Assembly: GCF_047824785.1 (NCBI RefSeq)
Contig: NZ_CP181167.1
Location: 930,001-994,000, forward strand
DNA: 64,000 nt
Source: Nitrobacter sp039808345
GTDB lineage: Bacteria > Pseudomonadota > Alphaproteobacteria > Rhizobiales > Xanthobacteraceae
Direction of reading: 5' to 3'
Shown one piece after another: positions 17,285 through 26,800 of the stretch. Under the pieces are notes generated by a model. It saw only the letters and a program-made list of their open reading frames with translations. It had not been told where the DNA came from and ran no database searches. Both the position numbers and the translations under genes were made by a program. Within the stretch, counting starts at the first letter, position 1; each line of letters starts with the position of its first letter.

Positions 17285-17936
17285 AGTCTGAAGAAATTTT
17301 TGTTGGGAAATGCATTGCCGAAATTACGACGAACAGCAGACGCTCACAAGTCATCAGCCGTCAATGTCAAGCATAACTCGTTGGTCAGGCGTGTCATCTG
17401 GGAAATTAGCAGACCACCGTGGGATACCTACAATGCGAATTTAGCGGTCAGCTTTGACCTGCGCTGGGCTCTCGGATTTGCGCTTCGCCCAAGGGCCCGC
17501 TTTGTCGCTTAATCGACCAAGAGGCAATCTGGAGCTACTCCACTGCCTGATAAAGTCAAGAGCAGACAAGTTGAGCGTCGTGGAAGGCAACGAAGTGGCT
17601 CGTGCACATCGCCGAAAGCATCTTGGGCGTCAAAAGTTCCTGATGCGAAGCCGAGGCGCATTTTGCGTTGAGGCAGATGTGGTACGCGAGACCCACCCGC
17701 GACAGCTCCGGCAATTAGTCTTAAATTTCACCGTGCTTCAGCGCGGCTCGCCGAGCGTCGGTTGTCAACGCTTACCGAAGTCGCAATCGAAACGATCGCG
17801 CGCGGCCGAGCTTCTGACGCCGGACGATGCGCTCGCATCCCGCCCAGCCTTCGCCGCACGTGCCGTGCCACGCCCGGGGTCCTTTGCATTGACGATGTGC
17901 TTGCCGACTTTGCCTTTGTGCAGATTGTTGTCTGTC
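17285..17936. other. Intergenic debris, no recognisable gene
   Basis: About 650 bp with only short frames lacking any recognisable domain. It lies between the peptidase-hydrolase gene and the end of an IS3-family element. It is likely residue of earlier insertions. Confidence 0.4.
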
Positions 17937-18003
17937 CGTCGTCAGAACATTTGGCCCAGATGGCTGCTTGATTTAGCGGAGTGTGGGCCTCTGGTTGGTG
18001 ATG

Positions 18004-18984
18004 TTAAGCGGCGAGCTTGCGGTGTTGCAAGCGCCTGAATTGGATTGTCTGTCGTTTGATCCTTTCGCGTTGTTCGATGATGGCAGAGGCCCTACCGAAG
18101 TAGGCGTCGGCCGGCGTGACGTTGCCGAGACTCTCGTGATAGCGGCGATGATTGTAATGTTCGACGAAGGCCTCGATCTGGTGTTCGAGATCGCCGGGCA
18201 GGAAGTAGTTTTCCAGCAGGATGCGGTTCTTGAGCGTCTGGTGCCAGCGCTCGATCTTGCCCTGGGTCTGCGGGTGAAGCGGCGCTCCGCGAACATGACT
18301 CATACCGTTGGCGCCGATCCATTCAGCGAGTTCGGCCGCGATGTAAGACGGCCCGTTGTCGCTGAGCAGCTTTGGCTTGTGCAGCACCCTGGCGCTGTCG
18401 CAGCCTGATGCCGTGAGCGCCAGTTCCAGTGTGTCGGTGACATCCTCGGCCCGCATGGTCGTGCACAGCTTCCAGGCAATGATATAGCGGGAGAAGTCGT
18501 CGAGCACGGTCGACAGATAGACCCAGCCCCAGCCGATGATCTTGAAGTAAGTGAAGTCGGTCTGCCACATCTCGTTGGGCCGCGTCGTCTTGTCCTTGAA
18601 CTCGTCGGCAGCCTTGATCACCACGAATGCCGGGCTGGGGATGAGATCGTGGGCCTTGAGCAGGCGATAGACGGTGGCTTCCGAGACGAAGTAGCGCTTC
18701 TCGTCGGTGAATCGCACCGCCAATTCGCACGGCGACAGCTCGGATTGCTCCAGCGCCAATTCGATGATCTGAGCCTGGATATTGTCGCCGATGCGGTTCC
18801 AGACCCGGCTCGGCCGGGAAGGACGATCCTCCAACGCTTCGGGCCCGCCTTTAAGGTAGCGGTCATACCAGCGGTAGAAGGTGCGCCGAGCAATGCCGAG
18901 CTGATCGAGCGTCTTCTTCGCGGGAAGATGCGACTGCCCAATCATTCTGATGATCTCGAGCTTCTCGGATGCGGGGTATCTCAT
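18004..18984 (-). CDS. IS3-family transposase OrfB (DDE)
   Basis: 326 residues. An N-terminal helix-turn-helix pair (KKTLDQLGIARRTFYRWYDRY) is followed by the rve core with WQTDFTYF (D), LLSDNGPSYIA (D) and TQGKIERWHQTLK (E), all intact. The C-terminal DNA-binding tail ends RRLQHRKLAA. The companion orfA has been separated by the IS110 insertion, so the element is probably no longer autonomous. Related decayed copies lie at 20802-20999, 29692-30290 and 54045-54716. Confidence 0.92.
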   Translation of the reverse strand: MRYPASEKLEIIRMIGQSHLPAKKTLDQLGIARRTFYRWYDRYLKGGPEALEDRPSRPSRVWNRIGDNIQAQIIELALEQSELSPCELAVRFTDEKRYFVSEATVYRLLKAHDLIPSPAFVVIKAADEFKDKTTRPNEMWQTDFTYFKIIGWGWVYLSTVLDDFSRYIIAWKLCTTMRAEDVTDTLELALTASGCDSARVLHKPKLLSDNGPSYIAAELAEWIGANGMSHVRGAPLHPQTQGKIERWHQTLKNRILLENYFLPGDLEHQIEAFVEHYNHRRYHESLGNVTPADAYFGRASAIIEQRERIKRQTIQFRRLQHRKLAA

Positions 18985-19085
18985 TCGTCGTCGCCCCCAT
19001 CCGCGATCATGCTTATGGAATGGCCCGTCCCTTTCTCCGGCATCAAGTACGATGCTGGTGTCAAAAACGGGAAAGGAATGAGCTA

Positions 19086-20120
19086 ATGTCTATAACAATC
19101 CTCGGGGTTGATCTGGGAAAGAACTCTTGCAGCGTTGTTGGAGTCGACACGACCGGTGCTGTAGTCGTTCGTCGAACGATGCGCCGGCAAACGCTGGTCG
19201 AATATGTGACGAAACTTCCGGCCTGTGTAGTTGCGATGGAAGCATGCTGCGGCGCCCATCACCTGGGCCGCCTGTTTGTCGCGCAAGGTCATAAGATCCG
19301 GTTGATGTCACCGGAATACGTCCGTCCATATATTAAAGCTCAGAAAAACGACGACCGCGATGCTGAAGGAATCGCCGAAGCTGCCTCACGACCGACAATG
19401 CGGTTCGTCGAACTCAAGAGCCAGGAGCAGTTGGATATTCAAACGCTGCATCGTGTGCGCTCGCGCCTCGTGGCAGAACGAACCAACCTCATCAATCAAC
19501 TACGCGCGATCCTGCTGGAGCGCGGGGAGATCTTCCCGGCCGGCCGGCGGAAATTCGAGCTTGGCGTGGATGGCATGCTTGTCGATGGCGATCAAACATT
19601 GTCACCGCGTATACGCCAGTTAGCTGGCGATTTACGTACCGAATGGAGAGAACTCGACGCGAAAATCGCGGCGTTGAATGGCGAATTTGTCAAACTGTCA
19701 CGCAATGATCCCGCAGCTTGCAGGTTGACTTCGATCCCTGGCGTTGGCGTGCTCAACGCAACGGCCCTGGTCGCTGCGGTTGGCGATGCAAGTAATTTTG
19801 CCAAGGCCCGGGACCTGGGCGCCTGGCTCGGGTTGGTTCCGAAACAATCCAGCACGGGAGGTAAGGCTCGGCTGCTCGGGATATCCAAGCGTGGCAACAC
19901 TTATTTGCGCACTCTACTCATCCACGGCGCTCGCGCGGCTTTGCCATCGCTGTCACAAAGCGATACGCCACTGGGGCGGTGGCTGAAGGCAATGATCGAG
20001 CGGGGCGTACACCGTAACGCCGTAGTGGTGGCTTTAGCCAACAAGCTGGCGCGGATAGCTTGGGCCATCTTGCGCAAGGAAGCGCGCTTTGAACGCAGTT
20101 ACCCGGTAGCCGTGGTTTAA
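19086..20120 (+). CDS. IS110-family transposase
   Basis: 344 residues from the ATG at 19086. The N-terminal RuvC-like DEDD catalytic domain is visible in ILGVDLGKNSCSVVGVD, VVAMEACCGAHHLGR and KNDDRDAEGIAEAA. The C-terminal transposase_20 domain (SIPGVGVLNATALVAAVGDASNF, KARLLGISKRGNTYLRTLL) carries the conserved serine region. IS110 elements insert site-specifically without terminal repeats, guided by a bridge RNA from a non-coding end. Here the non-coding end would be one of the 100-250 bp flanks, 18990-19085 or 20121-20364. Full-length frame, probably functional. Confidence 0.92.
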   Translation: MSITILGVDLGKNSCSVVGVDTTGAVVVRRTMRRQTLVEYVTKLPACVVAMEACCGAHHLGRLFVAQGHKIRLMSPEYVRPYIKAQKNDDRDAEGIAEAASRPTMRFVELKSQEQLDIQTLHRVRSRLVAERTNLINQLRAILLERGEIFPAGRRKFELGVDGMLVDGDQTLSPRIRQLAGDLRTEWRELDAKIAALNGEFVKLSRNDPAACRLTSIPGVGVLNATALVAAVGDASNFAKARDLGAWLGLVPKQSSTGGKARLLGISKRGNTYLRTLLIHGARAALPSLSQSDTPLGRWLKAMIERGVHRNAVVVALANKLARIAWAILRKEARFERSYPVAVV

Positions 20121-20364
20121 CGAGATCAGCGCTGCGCATAGTTCGCGCAGTCCAACGGGGTTTGCAGGAAGGATCGAAGAGATGGCCTGACAGTCGAACG
20201 GCGTTCGGAAATCCCGATCAAAAAAATGGCACATTCGCTGCCGGCATGCTTATGGGGCTCTGAACGTGCGGATATCCATCTTGGCCATGGGCTTGCTCAT
20301 GAGACCGTATACGTTGACGCAGACTGTTCAGAATGCCGTAAAATCCTCTTGCAGACGGGGCGGG

Positions 20365-20714
20365 CCATACGTTTTTTTGAGCAGACGGTTCTCCAGCGTC
20401 AGATCGGCAACCGCCTCTTTCAAGGCACGGGTCTCACGGCGCAGGTCCTGAACTTCACCGGTCGTCGCAGCACGAGCCGTGTCGCCAGCCAGCCGCCGTT
20501 TGCCGGCTTCCAGGAATTCCTTCGACCAGGTGTAGTAGAGGCTCTGGGCTATCCCTTCCTTGCGGCACAGCTCGGCGATGCTGTCTTCGCCCCGAAGCCC
20601 ATCCAGCACGATCCGGATTTTGTCCTCTGATGAAAAGTGCCGCCGCGTCGCACGGCGGATATCTTTGACTACGTGTTCGGCGGAGCGTTTGCCGCCAGTC
20701 GACTTCGTGCTCAT
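20365..20714 (-). pseudogene. IS3-family OrfA, 3' end displaced by IS110
   Basis: Leftward OrfA starting at 20714 (MSTKSTGGKRSAEHVVKDIRR). Helix-turn-helix SEDKIRIVLDGLRGEDSIAELCRKEGIAQSLYYTW is followed by the coiled-coil ADLTLENRLLKK. After LLKK the frame runs into foreign sequence and stops at 20328, instead of ending in the usual short acidic tail. It is the missing partner of the orfB at 18004-18984. Confidence 0.75.
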
Positions 20715-20801
20715 GTTCGTTCCTTCGTCTGCGACGAGAACCGAACACTCCTTAGATCACACCATCAATTCTGTGCCATAGGCGCTGATCCCGGACACTC
20801 C

Positions 20802-20999
20802 CTGCCCGGCGATCTCGAAACTCAGATCGAGACCTTTGTCGAGCATTACAATCATCGGCGCTATCATGAGAGCCTCGACAATCTCACTCCTGCCGAGGTT
20901 TTCTTCGGCCGCGGCCAAATAATCCTGATGCAACGAGAAAGGGTCAAGCGAAAGACTATCGAACAACGGCGATTGCTTCATCGCAAAGCTGCTGCCTAA
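20802..20999 (+). pseudogene. IS3-family OrfB C-terminal fragment
   Basis: Rightward fragment (GDLETQIETFVEHYNHRRYHESLDNLTPAEVFFGR ... RRLLHRKAAA) equal to the last 65 or so residues of an OrfB related to, but diverged from, the one at 18004. The catalytic core is missing. It faces the opposite way to the neighbouring orfA, showing a separate insertion. Confidence 0.75.
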
Positions 21000-21056
21000 A
21001 ATGCCAACCGGGATGAGCCGGAGCCTCCGCTAAATCAGCCCGCCATCAGTCTCAAT

Positions 21057-21442
21057 TTATCTGACGACGCACACCCTTTCGAAACGGCCTCTGAGAGGGC
21101 CGGAACTTGTCGAGAAGAAAAGAATCGTGAGCAGTAACGACGTATCCTCGATTCTCCTGAGCGAGTGCGGGACGCCCCCTTTGAGATACACCCATTGACC
21201 TGTCGAAAGTTCAAGTGACGTTTCAGGCAAGCCGAGCAGAGCCCGACCTCCCAGGCAATGCAGCGTGATGGGACCGTCAACTTGGTGCGCCTTGATATCC
21301 GTGCCAGCGTGAACGATGAGTCGCACGACCTCGAACGCTTCCGATTTTACGACGGCGGTTGTCCGTCCTTTAGCTTCGGACCCAATGGTGCAAGATCAAA
21401 AACTTCTTCGGGACTGGCGTGGTGCATGGCCATTGCGCTCAT
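21057..21442 (-). pseudogene. Small cupin protein, frameshifted
   Basis: Leftward. It starts MSAMAMHHASPEEVFDLAPLG at 21442 (or the ATG at 21433, with AGAGGG upstream). A one-base loss near 21380 shifts the frame. The continuing frame reads GRTTAVVKSEAFEVVRLIVHAGTDIKAHQVDGPITLHCLGGRALLGL, then STGQWVYLKGGVPHSLRRIEDTSLLLTILF, a single cupin barrel of about 125 residues. Metal-binding histidines (HQ.. and PH) are present. The substrate is unknown. Confidence 0.65.
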
Positions 21443-21495
21443 CTCCCTCTGCTGGATGCAGTAGGTCAGGTATCGACTCGATATTGACCCATATT

Positions 21496-21672
21496 TTAAG
21501 TCACTGAAGTAAAGGCCAAGGCGGCAATCATCCCTCCAAAAGTTAGAACAACCCCGGCGACAAGCATGGGCACTAGGCTCTCACTGGAACGTGGATCAGC
21601 CTGCTTGGTGGCGAAGTCTTCGGCGTCCTTTTGCGATTGGGCTGCTTCTTGAACTGGCTTTACGGTAGTCAT
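21496..21672 (-). CDS. 58-residue single-span membrane protein
   Basis: Starts at 21672 with a good ribosome site (GGAAAGG, 5-8 bp upstream). Soluble charged N-terminus MTTVKPVQEAAQSQKDAEDF, then one C-terminal membrane helix (LVPMLVAGVVLTFGGMIAALAF). No family is recognised. A 36-bp palindrome lies about 100 bp upstream of its start. Confidence 0.55.
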   Translation of the reverse strand: MTTVKPVQEAAQSQKDAEDFATKQADPRSSESLVPMLVAGVVLTFGGMIAALAFTSVT

Positions 21673-21770
21673 TGGAAACCTTTCCCGGCCCCTCGTTGGT
21701 TGGTGAGTGCACAAAACCAAAATCAAGGACCGTTCTACCTTCGTGGTTTTGGATATAGAAAGAGAGTGGA

Positions 21771-21806
21771 GCGATCCGGTACGTACCGGTACTCGTACCG
21801 GATCGC
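21771..21806. repeat. Perfect 13-bp inverted repeat with self-complementary loop
   Basis: GCGATCCGGTACG (21771-21783) and CGTACCGGATCGC (21794-21806) are exact reverse complements separated by TACCGGTACT, which itself contains the palindrome TACCGGTA. There is no T-run on either side, so a terminator is unlikely. It sits upstream of the small membrane gene (leftward) and could be an operator or a transcript structure. Confidence 0.6.
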
Positions 21807-22034
21807 GGAGCTTGCGGCGAAGGAAGGGACTAGGACCCTCGTCACGAGTCAAATCTATACCTCTAAAAAGAAATATCAAGGATATATCTTTATGCCCTGA
21901 CCAGTCGTAATCGCCACGATCTTTTACGCTTCATCATGGGGCCCACAGGTTCGCGGCAAAGCACACCGCGCGCATATGGAAGCGGACGAGGGTGTGAAAA
22001 AAGCACTCGCGCGGCAGGCCATGGAGCCGATCGG

Positions 22035-22508
22035 ATGAGCAAGGAAGAAACGGGTTGGCCGGCCTTGCCCTATCGCGATTGGGCCGAAACATGCACCGCG
22101 CTCGATCTGTGGACCCAGATCGTCGACAAATACCGGCTCGCGCACACACCCTGGGTCAATCCCTCCTGGCACGCTACGCTCTATGTGACGCCGCGCGGTC
22201 TGACGACGGGAATGGTGCCCGACGCCAAGTCGGCCATCACCTTGACCTTTGACTTCCACGACCATGCGCTGATCGGCGAAACGGCCGACATGCGTGAGAG
22301 CTTTCCACTGGAGGCGATGAGCGTAGCCGACTTCCTGAGCCGAACGACCACGCTGGTCGAACGGCTTGGCGGGCGGATGGACATTCATGGCGCTCCGAAA
22401 GAGATCTCCGACGCAAAACCATTCGCGCAGGACACCGTGTTGCGGCCCTACGACCGTGGGGCAGTCGAACGCTTCCATCGGGCGCTGGTGCAGATCGACC
22501 GCGTAACG
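22035..22508 (+). pseudogene. DUF5996-family protein, 3' end lost
   Basis: Starts MSKEETGWPALPYRDWAETCTALDLWTQIVDKYRLAHTPWVNPSWHATLYVTPRGLTTG, a clear DUF5996 N-terminus, and continues to RFHRALVQIDRV. Family similarity then ends at about 22508, where the sequence becomes an oppositely oriented transposase fragment; the frame itself runs on to 22562. About three quarters of a typical protein remains. The function of the family is unknown. Confidence 0.7.
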
Positions 22509-22509
22509 G

Positions 22510-22770
22510 CATACACTCGGTCCAACCAGTCGCGACTTCGACCATCGTCAACGTCTGAATGAACGAGCCAGCTACAGATGTGTCGCCATAGGCCACCATG
22601 TCGACCTCGCAGAACCCCGGCGGCGGATCGTGCCAGTCATTAAACGTCCGGATCGGCACTTCACGCCGCACCGCCGAATAAAACCCGACCCGCCGGCGCT
22701 TACCGCCGGCCGCGGCGATTTTGGTCTCGACCAGCAGGCGATCAATCGTGGCTGCGCTGACGCCAAGCAC
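22510..22770 (-). pseudogene. Integrase-core (rve) transposase fragment
   Basis: Leftward fragment LGVSAATIDRLLVETKIAAAGGKRRRVGFYS, then REVPIRTFNDWHDPPPGFCEVDMVAYGDTSVAGSFIQTLTMVEVATGW, matching the start of the integrase core (first Asp in EVDMVAYG) of an ISNCY-like transposase. Both ends are missing. It truncates the DUF5996 gene. Confidence 0.6.
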
Positions 22771-22795
22771 TAGCGCTCGATCGGCCTAGTCGAGC

Positions 22796-23149
22796 TTGAG
22801 CCGGCCATGGACCGACGCAAACCACTGCCGGGTATGGTCCACCAATCGCGGCTCGCAATATGCTGCCGAGCTCTACCGCGACACACTGATCGCCAACGGC
22901 CTGATCGGCTCGATGGGACGCCGGGGCAACCCCTACGACAACGCCAAAGCCGAGAGCTTCATGAAAACGCTGAGGGTCGAGGCGGTCTATCCGATGGCGT
23001 TCGAAACCTTCGAGGATATTACCGAGCACCTTCCCCACTTCATCGAGGAGGTCTACAATAAATGCCGGCTTCATTCAGCGCTAGGCTACCTGAGTCCTCA
23101 ACAGTTCGAGTATCAACACATCCGACAGACTGGCAAATCAGCAGCCTGA
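22796..23149 (+). pseudogene. IS3-family OrfB C-terminal fragment
   Basis: Rightward. TNRGSQYAAELYRDTLI contains the second catalytic Asp region and NPYDNAKAESFMKTLRVEAVY the catalytic Glu; it ends EYQHIRQTGKSAA. The N-terminal half is missing. It belongs to a different IS3 subgroup from the two intact copies in this window. Confidence 0.75.
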
Positions 23150-23427
23150 TCTCTGTCCGCCCCAAGGGGCGCACTCCAATCGCTTGGTCCAAAAAGCCCG
23201 GTCAGGTCAGTCATGCTCGGTCACAAGTCGAAACCGATCGGGGACGTGGCGCGCTCGGCACATCGATAGAGACCCCATCAGCGGAGATATTTACGGCACT
23301 ACAAGCGATGCTCATCCCATCGCTACATATTTGCGCGGGATGATCGACTTCGGTCCTCTTCCGATCCTCGGTCATGACGTGCTCCGCGGATGCAAAATCG
23401 CAGAGCGCAGGAGTTTACTGAGCGAGC

Positions 23428-23670
23428 CTAATCGACAGCGTGGTGATCCTCTGGTGGGCAATCCGGCACCGAGGACGAATGAAGATCATCTGCGATCGTC
23501 TGCGCGAAACTGCTCTGAGTCATCACATCAAGTTCGCGCCTCATTTCCTGCATCGTAGCCATTTCAAGAGAAATCTTGTGCTGTTGGGCGGCGATTTGGA
23601 CGAGTGAAAGAGAGAGAATCGACTTTCTGGTCTGATCGATCAGCATCACAGAACTCATATTAATGTTCAT
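23428..23670 (-). CDS. Hypothetical 80-residue protein
   Basis: Helical, Gln/Met-rich frame (SILSLSLVQIAAQQHKISLEMATMQEMRRELDVM). No family recognised and the ribosome site is weak. Local composition is less GC-rich. It may be a small real gene or chance. Confidence 0.3.
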   Translation of the reverse strand: MNINMSSVMLIDQTRKSILSLSLVQIAAQQHKISLEMATMQEMRRELDVMTQSSFAQTIADDLHSSSVPDCPPEDHHAVD

Positions 23671-24539
23671 TCAATTCAAAGCGGAAGTCGCTGGCAAGTT
23701 CGACGACTCGAAAATGCCACGCGAAACAAGCCTTGCCATCAATGCGAAGCGGCACTTTAGGACGTAATATCCTTATAGTTTTTCAGGCTGGACCGATTTC
23801 ACGGTCAGGTGAGCCGAGGTAAACAAGCCGCGAGTCTCGATCCGACCAGATCGAGACGAACAACACGCTGCGCAAGTTGACAGCTGACGGCACTGCGGCG
23901 GTGGCTGGCAGGCATGTACGCGCCCTGACGATCAACATCATGGGCGGCGATGATCCGCAGGCGGGCGATGGGCATGTGTGGGCAGAGCTGGAGCGATATC
24001 TTCGCGGTCTGGATGGTCGCAGCGCGGGTGGAGCTCCTAGCAAAGTGGCTTGAACTAAGGGCGTCAAAAGTTCGCTTGAACCTTTGAGCGGGTTCGAGCG
24101 ACTCATCATCGCTGGGGATTTCAGGGCCCAGTGCGTATCAGCCGACGCCGCCGGCGAACATACTCCGCCGCGCGGCGTTGTGCGTTTTTGAGTTGGAAAA
24201 CACCACCGTTAGCCGCCAAAGCGAAACCCGCCGACGCGGAGAATCGCCGGCGGGTTTGGGGGATTGCTACCTGTCCAACCCGGATGATGCAGAACGCATC
24301 AGGCCAAATGGCAACTCTCCACCGTCTCTGCAACCTTTTCCGAACCCTTTATGGCGAGCTCGCACCTCAGCAAATATGACGCTGGTCACTCCATATGGAG
24401 TCTACCCGGTGGGGCCATACCCCATCGGAGAGCGCAGTCCCGAGCTTTTCGTGCGAGACCAAGACACGCTCCTCAGCAGGTCACGGCCGCCACGCGGGCT
24501 TACCTCCGCGTGGCCAAATCTTCGGCGTTGATCCCGCCA
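23671..24539. other. Gene-poor stretch with a possible short fragment
   Basis: About 870 bp without a recognisable gene. A rightward frame ending at about 24051 (TNNTLRKLTADGTAAVAGRHVRALTINIMG ... VWAELERYLRGLD) looks protein-like but I cannot assign it. The rest appears to be non-coding debris. Confidence 0.35.
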
Positions 24540-24755
24540 TTACATCTTCGGACGCGGATCGTCCTTAGGATAGCTGTTGAGCTGAATAATTGTGTCGCCG
24601 TCGGCGAAGAAAGAGTGCACCGAACCGGCGGACATCGCAAAGGAGCTACCTGCGGGAAGAACCTGAGCTTTGTCGTGATCGTCCGTTGTTCCCATTCCCT
24701 GGTCTAATTTGATCCCGGCGATTCTCAGCTGTCCGCCAATGAGCCAAAAGGTGGC
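24540..24755 (-). pseudogene. Cupin C-terminal fragment
   Basis: Leftward open frame without a start (ATFWLIGGQLRIAGIKLDQGMG, then DKAQVLPAGSSFAMSAGSVHSFFADGDTIIQLNSYPKDDPRPKM, stop at 24540-24542). It has the second cupin motif pattern (PAGS..MSAGSVHSF). The preceding bases in another frame continue plausible sequence (LGVPQCVANFKNERRF), so a frameshift probably removed the N-terminal half. The substrate is unknown. Confidence 0.5.
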
Positions 24756-24897
24756 CCCTCACGACGGGAAACCGCCTTTCATTCTTGAAGTTCGCGACAC
24801 ACTGTGGAACTCCTAGCGTGGCATCGGAGGTCGGCATGGTGAAGGTGGTTCAGACTGGGAGAGATCTGCGCGAATACGGCGCGACCGGTCGCTCCCG

Positions 24898-26382
24898 TCA
24901 GTAGGGCCGTCCAAATTTTCTCATCAATAGCTCGTGACCCGCGATCCTTCCTAGCGCTTCGACGCCTTCGTCGGTCCAGCCGTAACCTGACTTTTGCCCG
25001 AGCCAAGCAAGTGCAAACACGGTGGAGTCGACCTGATCGTCATTCTTGGAGTTTGGAAAGGAGATCAATTCGAGAATGTAAGCGTTGAGCCAAGGCGCTT
25101 CTTTTGGCAAGAGAACGAAGCCGCCTTCGATCTTGGCGGTCTGCGCTCGCAATCGCACGGTCTTATCGCCATCAACGGCCGGAGTTGCTTGTATTCTGGA
25201 AAGCCCTTCTGATCTCAGCTCCTGGATCAACGAGGTGCCCGACGCTTTATCCTCGATCAGGACGATAGTCGGCGAGTGCAGGGAAATTTGATCTTTGACC
25301 GCTCGTTTAAGCCCCGGAAAGTCGAGCTTCCGGCGAAACACGTCGAGCAGGTACATGCGCTTGTCTTTTAGACCCCAGGTCGTGCAGACGCTGTAGTTGG
25401 CAAGCTCCGTATCCTTGTTCGCGGTGTCCCAACTTTGAACCACCTGCTCAAATTTCGGAGGTCTTTCAGATGGAACGTAAAATTTCAACCAATCCCGCTT
25501 GACCACATTGCCAGACGGTGGTTGCGGATTTTGTTGGTATTGAGCAGAGAAATTATACTCCGTCATTCCACGACGTATTCGCTCGAGCTGATCACGCGAT
25601 ATCAGATCGCGATGCAGCGTATCGCCATCGCGTCGAAGAATATGCCTGGTGCCGTACGGCGTTTGGAACTCGTAAACCTCATCACGTTCTGCAATCGCGG
25701 GAATTGCGACGATGTCCCACGTTTCATGCTCTGTGACATGAGCAACCAGATCGTCAGCATGGAGACGCTGCATGACGATAATGATCGCGCCGTCTTCCTG
25801 GCTATTGAGGCGGCTGCGAAGCGTATTGTCATACCACTCGTTCACAGAACTCCGCCGAGCATCCGATTGTGCGTCGTCGGCCTTGAGGGGATCATCGATG
25901 ATGATAATGTCAGCGCCGCGCCCTGTGATGCCTCCGCCAATCGACGCGGAGAGTCGATATCCGCCAGATGTCGTTTCGTATTCGGACGTCGCCTCGCTTG
26001 ACGGTCTGGTGTCAAATAGAGCCTGATAAAAGGGGCTTCGCATCAGCTCTCTGAAATCCCGTGCGAGCTTGTCCGAAAAATCCTGTCCATAGGTGACGAC
26101 CATAATTCTCTTGGAGGGATCGTGGCCTAACAGCCACGCTGGAAAGACAATGGATGTTGCATGGGATTTGAGATGGCGTGGCGGAACATTGATAATAAGA
26201 CGTTTGCAAACGCCCCGCCTGACATCTTCCAGCTTGGCCGCAAGTACCTCGACATGCCAGTTCGATAGAAATCGGGTCGACGCGTTCAGTTGCAAAAACG
26301 ATCGATGGATAAAGGCGCAAAGGTCGTGGCGCAGGAGTTCTGCGTACATCTTGTCCGGTGGGGGTGCCATTTCAGTCGGCAT
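24898..26382 (-). CDS. Phage terminase large subunit
   Basis: 494 residues: ATPase plus nuclease of a tailed-phage packaging motor. Walker A-like NVPPRHLKSH at residues 65-74, Walker B DIIIIDDPLKADDA near 155-168, then the C-terminal RNase H-like nuclease with SWDTANKDTELANYS (first Asp), TIVLIEDKASGTSLIQEL and KNDDQVDSTVFALAWL. The start overlaps the DUF5681 gene end by 11 bp. No portal, protease or capsid gene follows on the leftward side, so it is a stranded packaging remnant rather than a prophage. Confidence 0.9.
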   Translation of the reverse strand: MPTEMAPPPDKMYAELLRHDLCAFIHRSFLQLNASTRFLSNWHVEVLAAKLEDVRRGVCKRLIINVPPRHLKSHATSIVFPAWLLGHDPSKRIMVVTYGQDFSDKLARDFRELMRSPFYQALFDTRPSSEATSEYETTSGGYRLSASIGGGITGRGADIIIIDDPLKADDAQSDARRSSVNEWYDNTLRSRLNSQEDGAIIIVMQRLHADDLVAHVTEHETWDIVAIPAIAERDEVYEFQTPYGTRHILRRDGDTLHRDLISRDQLERIRRGMTEYNFSAQYQQNPQPPSGNVVKRDWLKFYVPSERPPKFEQVVQSWDTANKDTELANYSVCTTWGLKDKRMYLLDVFRRKLDFPGLKRAVKDQISLHSPTIVLIEDKASGTSLIQELRSEGLSRIQATPAVDGDKTVRLRAQTAKIEGGFVLLPKEAPWLNAYILELISFPNSKNDDQVDSTVFALAWLGQKSGYGWTDEGVEALGRIAGHELLMRKFGRPY

Positions 26383-26800
26383 CCCCTTCTTTGCGGCATA
26401 GCTTCATGCGCTTATAGGTGGCGCGCAAAACTTCCAAGTCTGGTTCGCCTAGCGGATACTGTTCAGGCCTCAGAGTAGAGGCTCGCGTTTCCATTTCGTC
26501 GACCAGTTCGAGGAATTTTCCCATGGCTTTGTGATCCCCGCCAGCTGCTTTCGTTGCGAGCTGCATCACGGTCGCCTGCAGCTTGGATATTTTGCGAGAT
26601 TTTCCATTCACCGTTGCCGCCACTTGGTCGGCGGCCGCTTCCATGACAAGGGTTTTGAGGTTCTTTGATCCTTTGGGTCGTCCTTTGCTGTTGCCGCTGA
26701 CGCCTTTCTTAAATCTGTACTGCTCTGGGGGATTACGGCCGGGCTTTGGAGCGTCTGATTTTTTTGGCGTTTTCCTGATTATCTTCGCTCTTTTTGTCAT
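26372..26800 (-). CDS. DUF5681 protein, probable small-terminase-like partner
   Basis: 142 residues from the ATG at 26800, chosen for its GAGGGAAG ribosome site. The basic N-terminus (MTKRAKIIRKTPKKSD) leads to the DUF5681 motif RFKKGVSGNSKGRPKGSKNL and a helical C-terminal part. DUF5681 genes commonly lie directly upstream of terminase large subunits and after a ParB-like/methyltransferase gene, as here. A DNA-recognition role in packaging is inferred from that arrangement. Confidence 0.8.
   Translation of the reverse strand: MTKRAKIIRKTPKKSDAPKPGRNPPEQYRFKKGVSGNSKGRPKGSKNLKTLVMEAAADQVAATVNGKSRKISKLQATVMQLATKAAGGDHKAMGKFLELVDEMETRASTLRPEQYPLGEPDLEVLRATYKRMKLCRKEGDAD

Larger units (their letters stand above)
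17937..20765 (-). mobile_element. IS3-family element split by an IS110-family element
   Basis: Left part 17937 to about 18990 carries the complete leftward orfB; the matching orfA lies at 20365-20714. An IS110-family transposase sits between them. The left terminal stretch GTCAGAACATTTGGC..ATTTAGCGGAG recurs at 29627, beside another copy of the same element. The other end is near 20750 (GAGAACCGAACACTCCTTA). The split is at the 3' end of orfA, just after ENRLLKK, so the IS110 element probably inserted into a formerly intact IS3 element. Exact IS110 ends were not determined. Confidence 0.7.
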
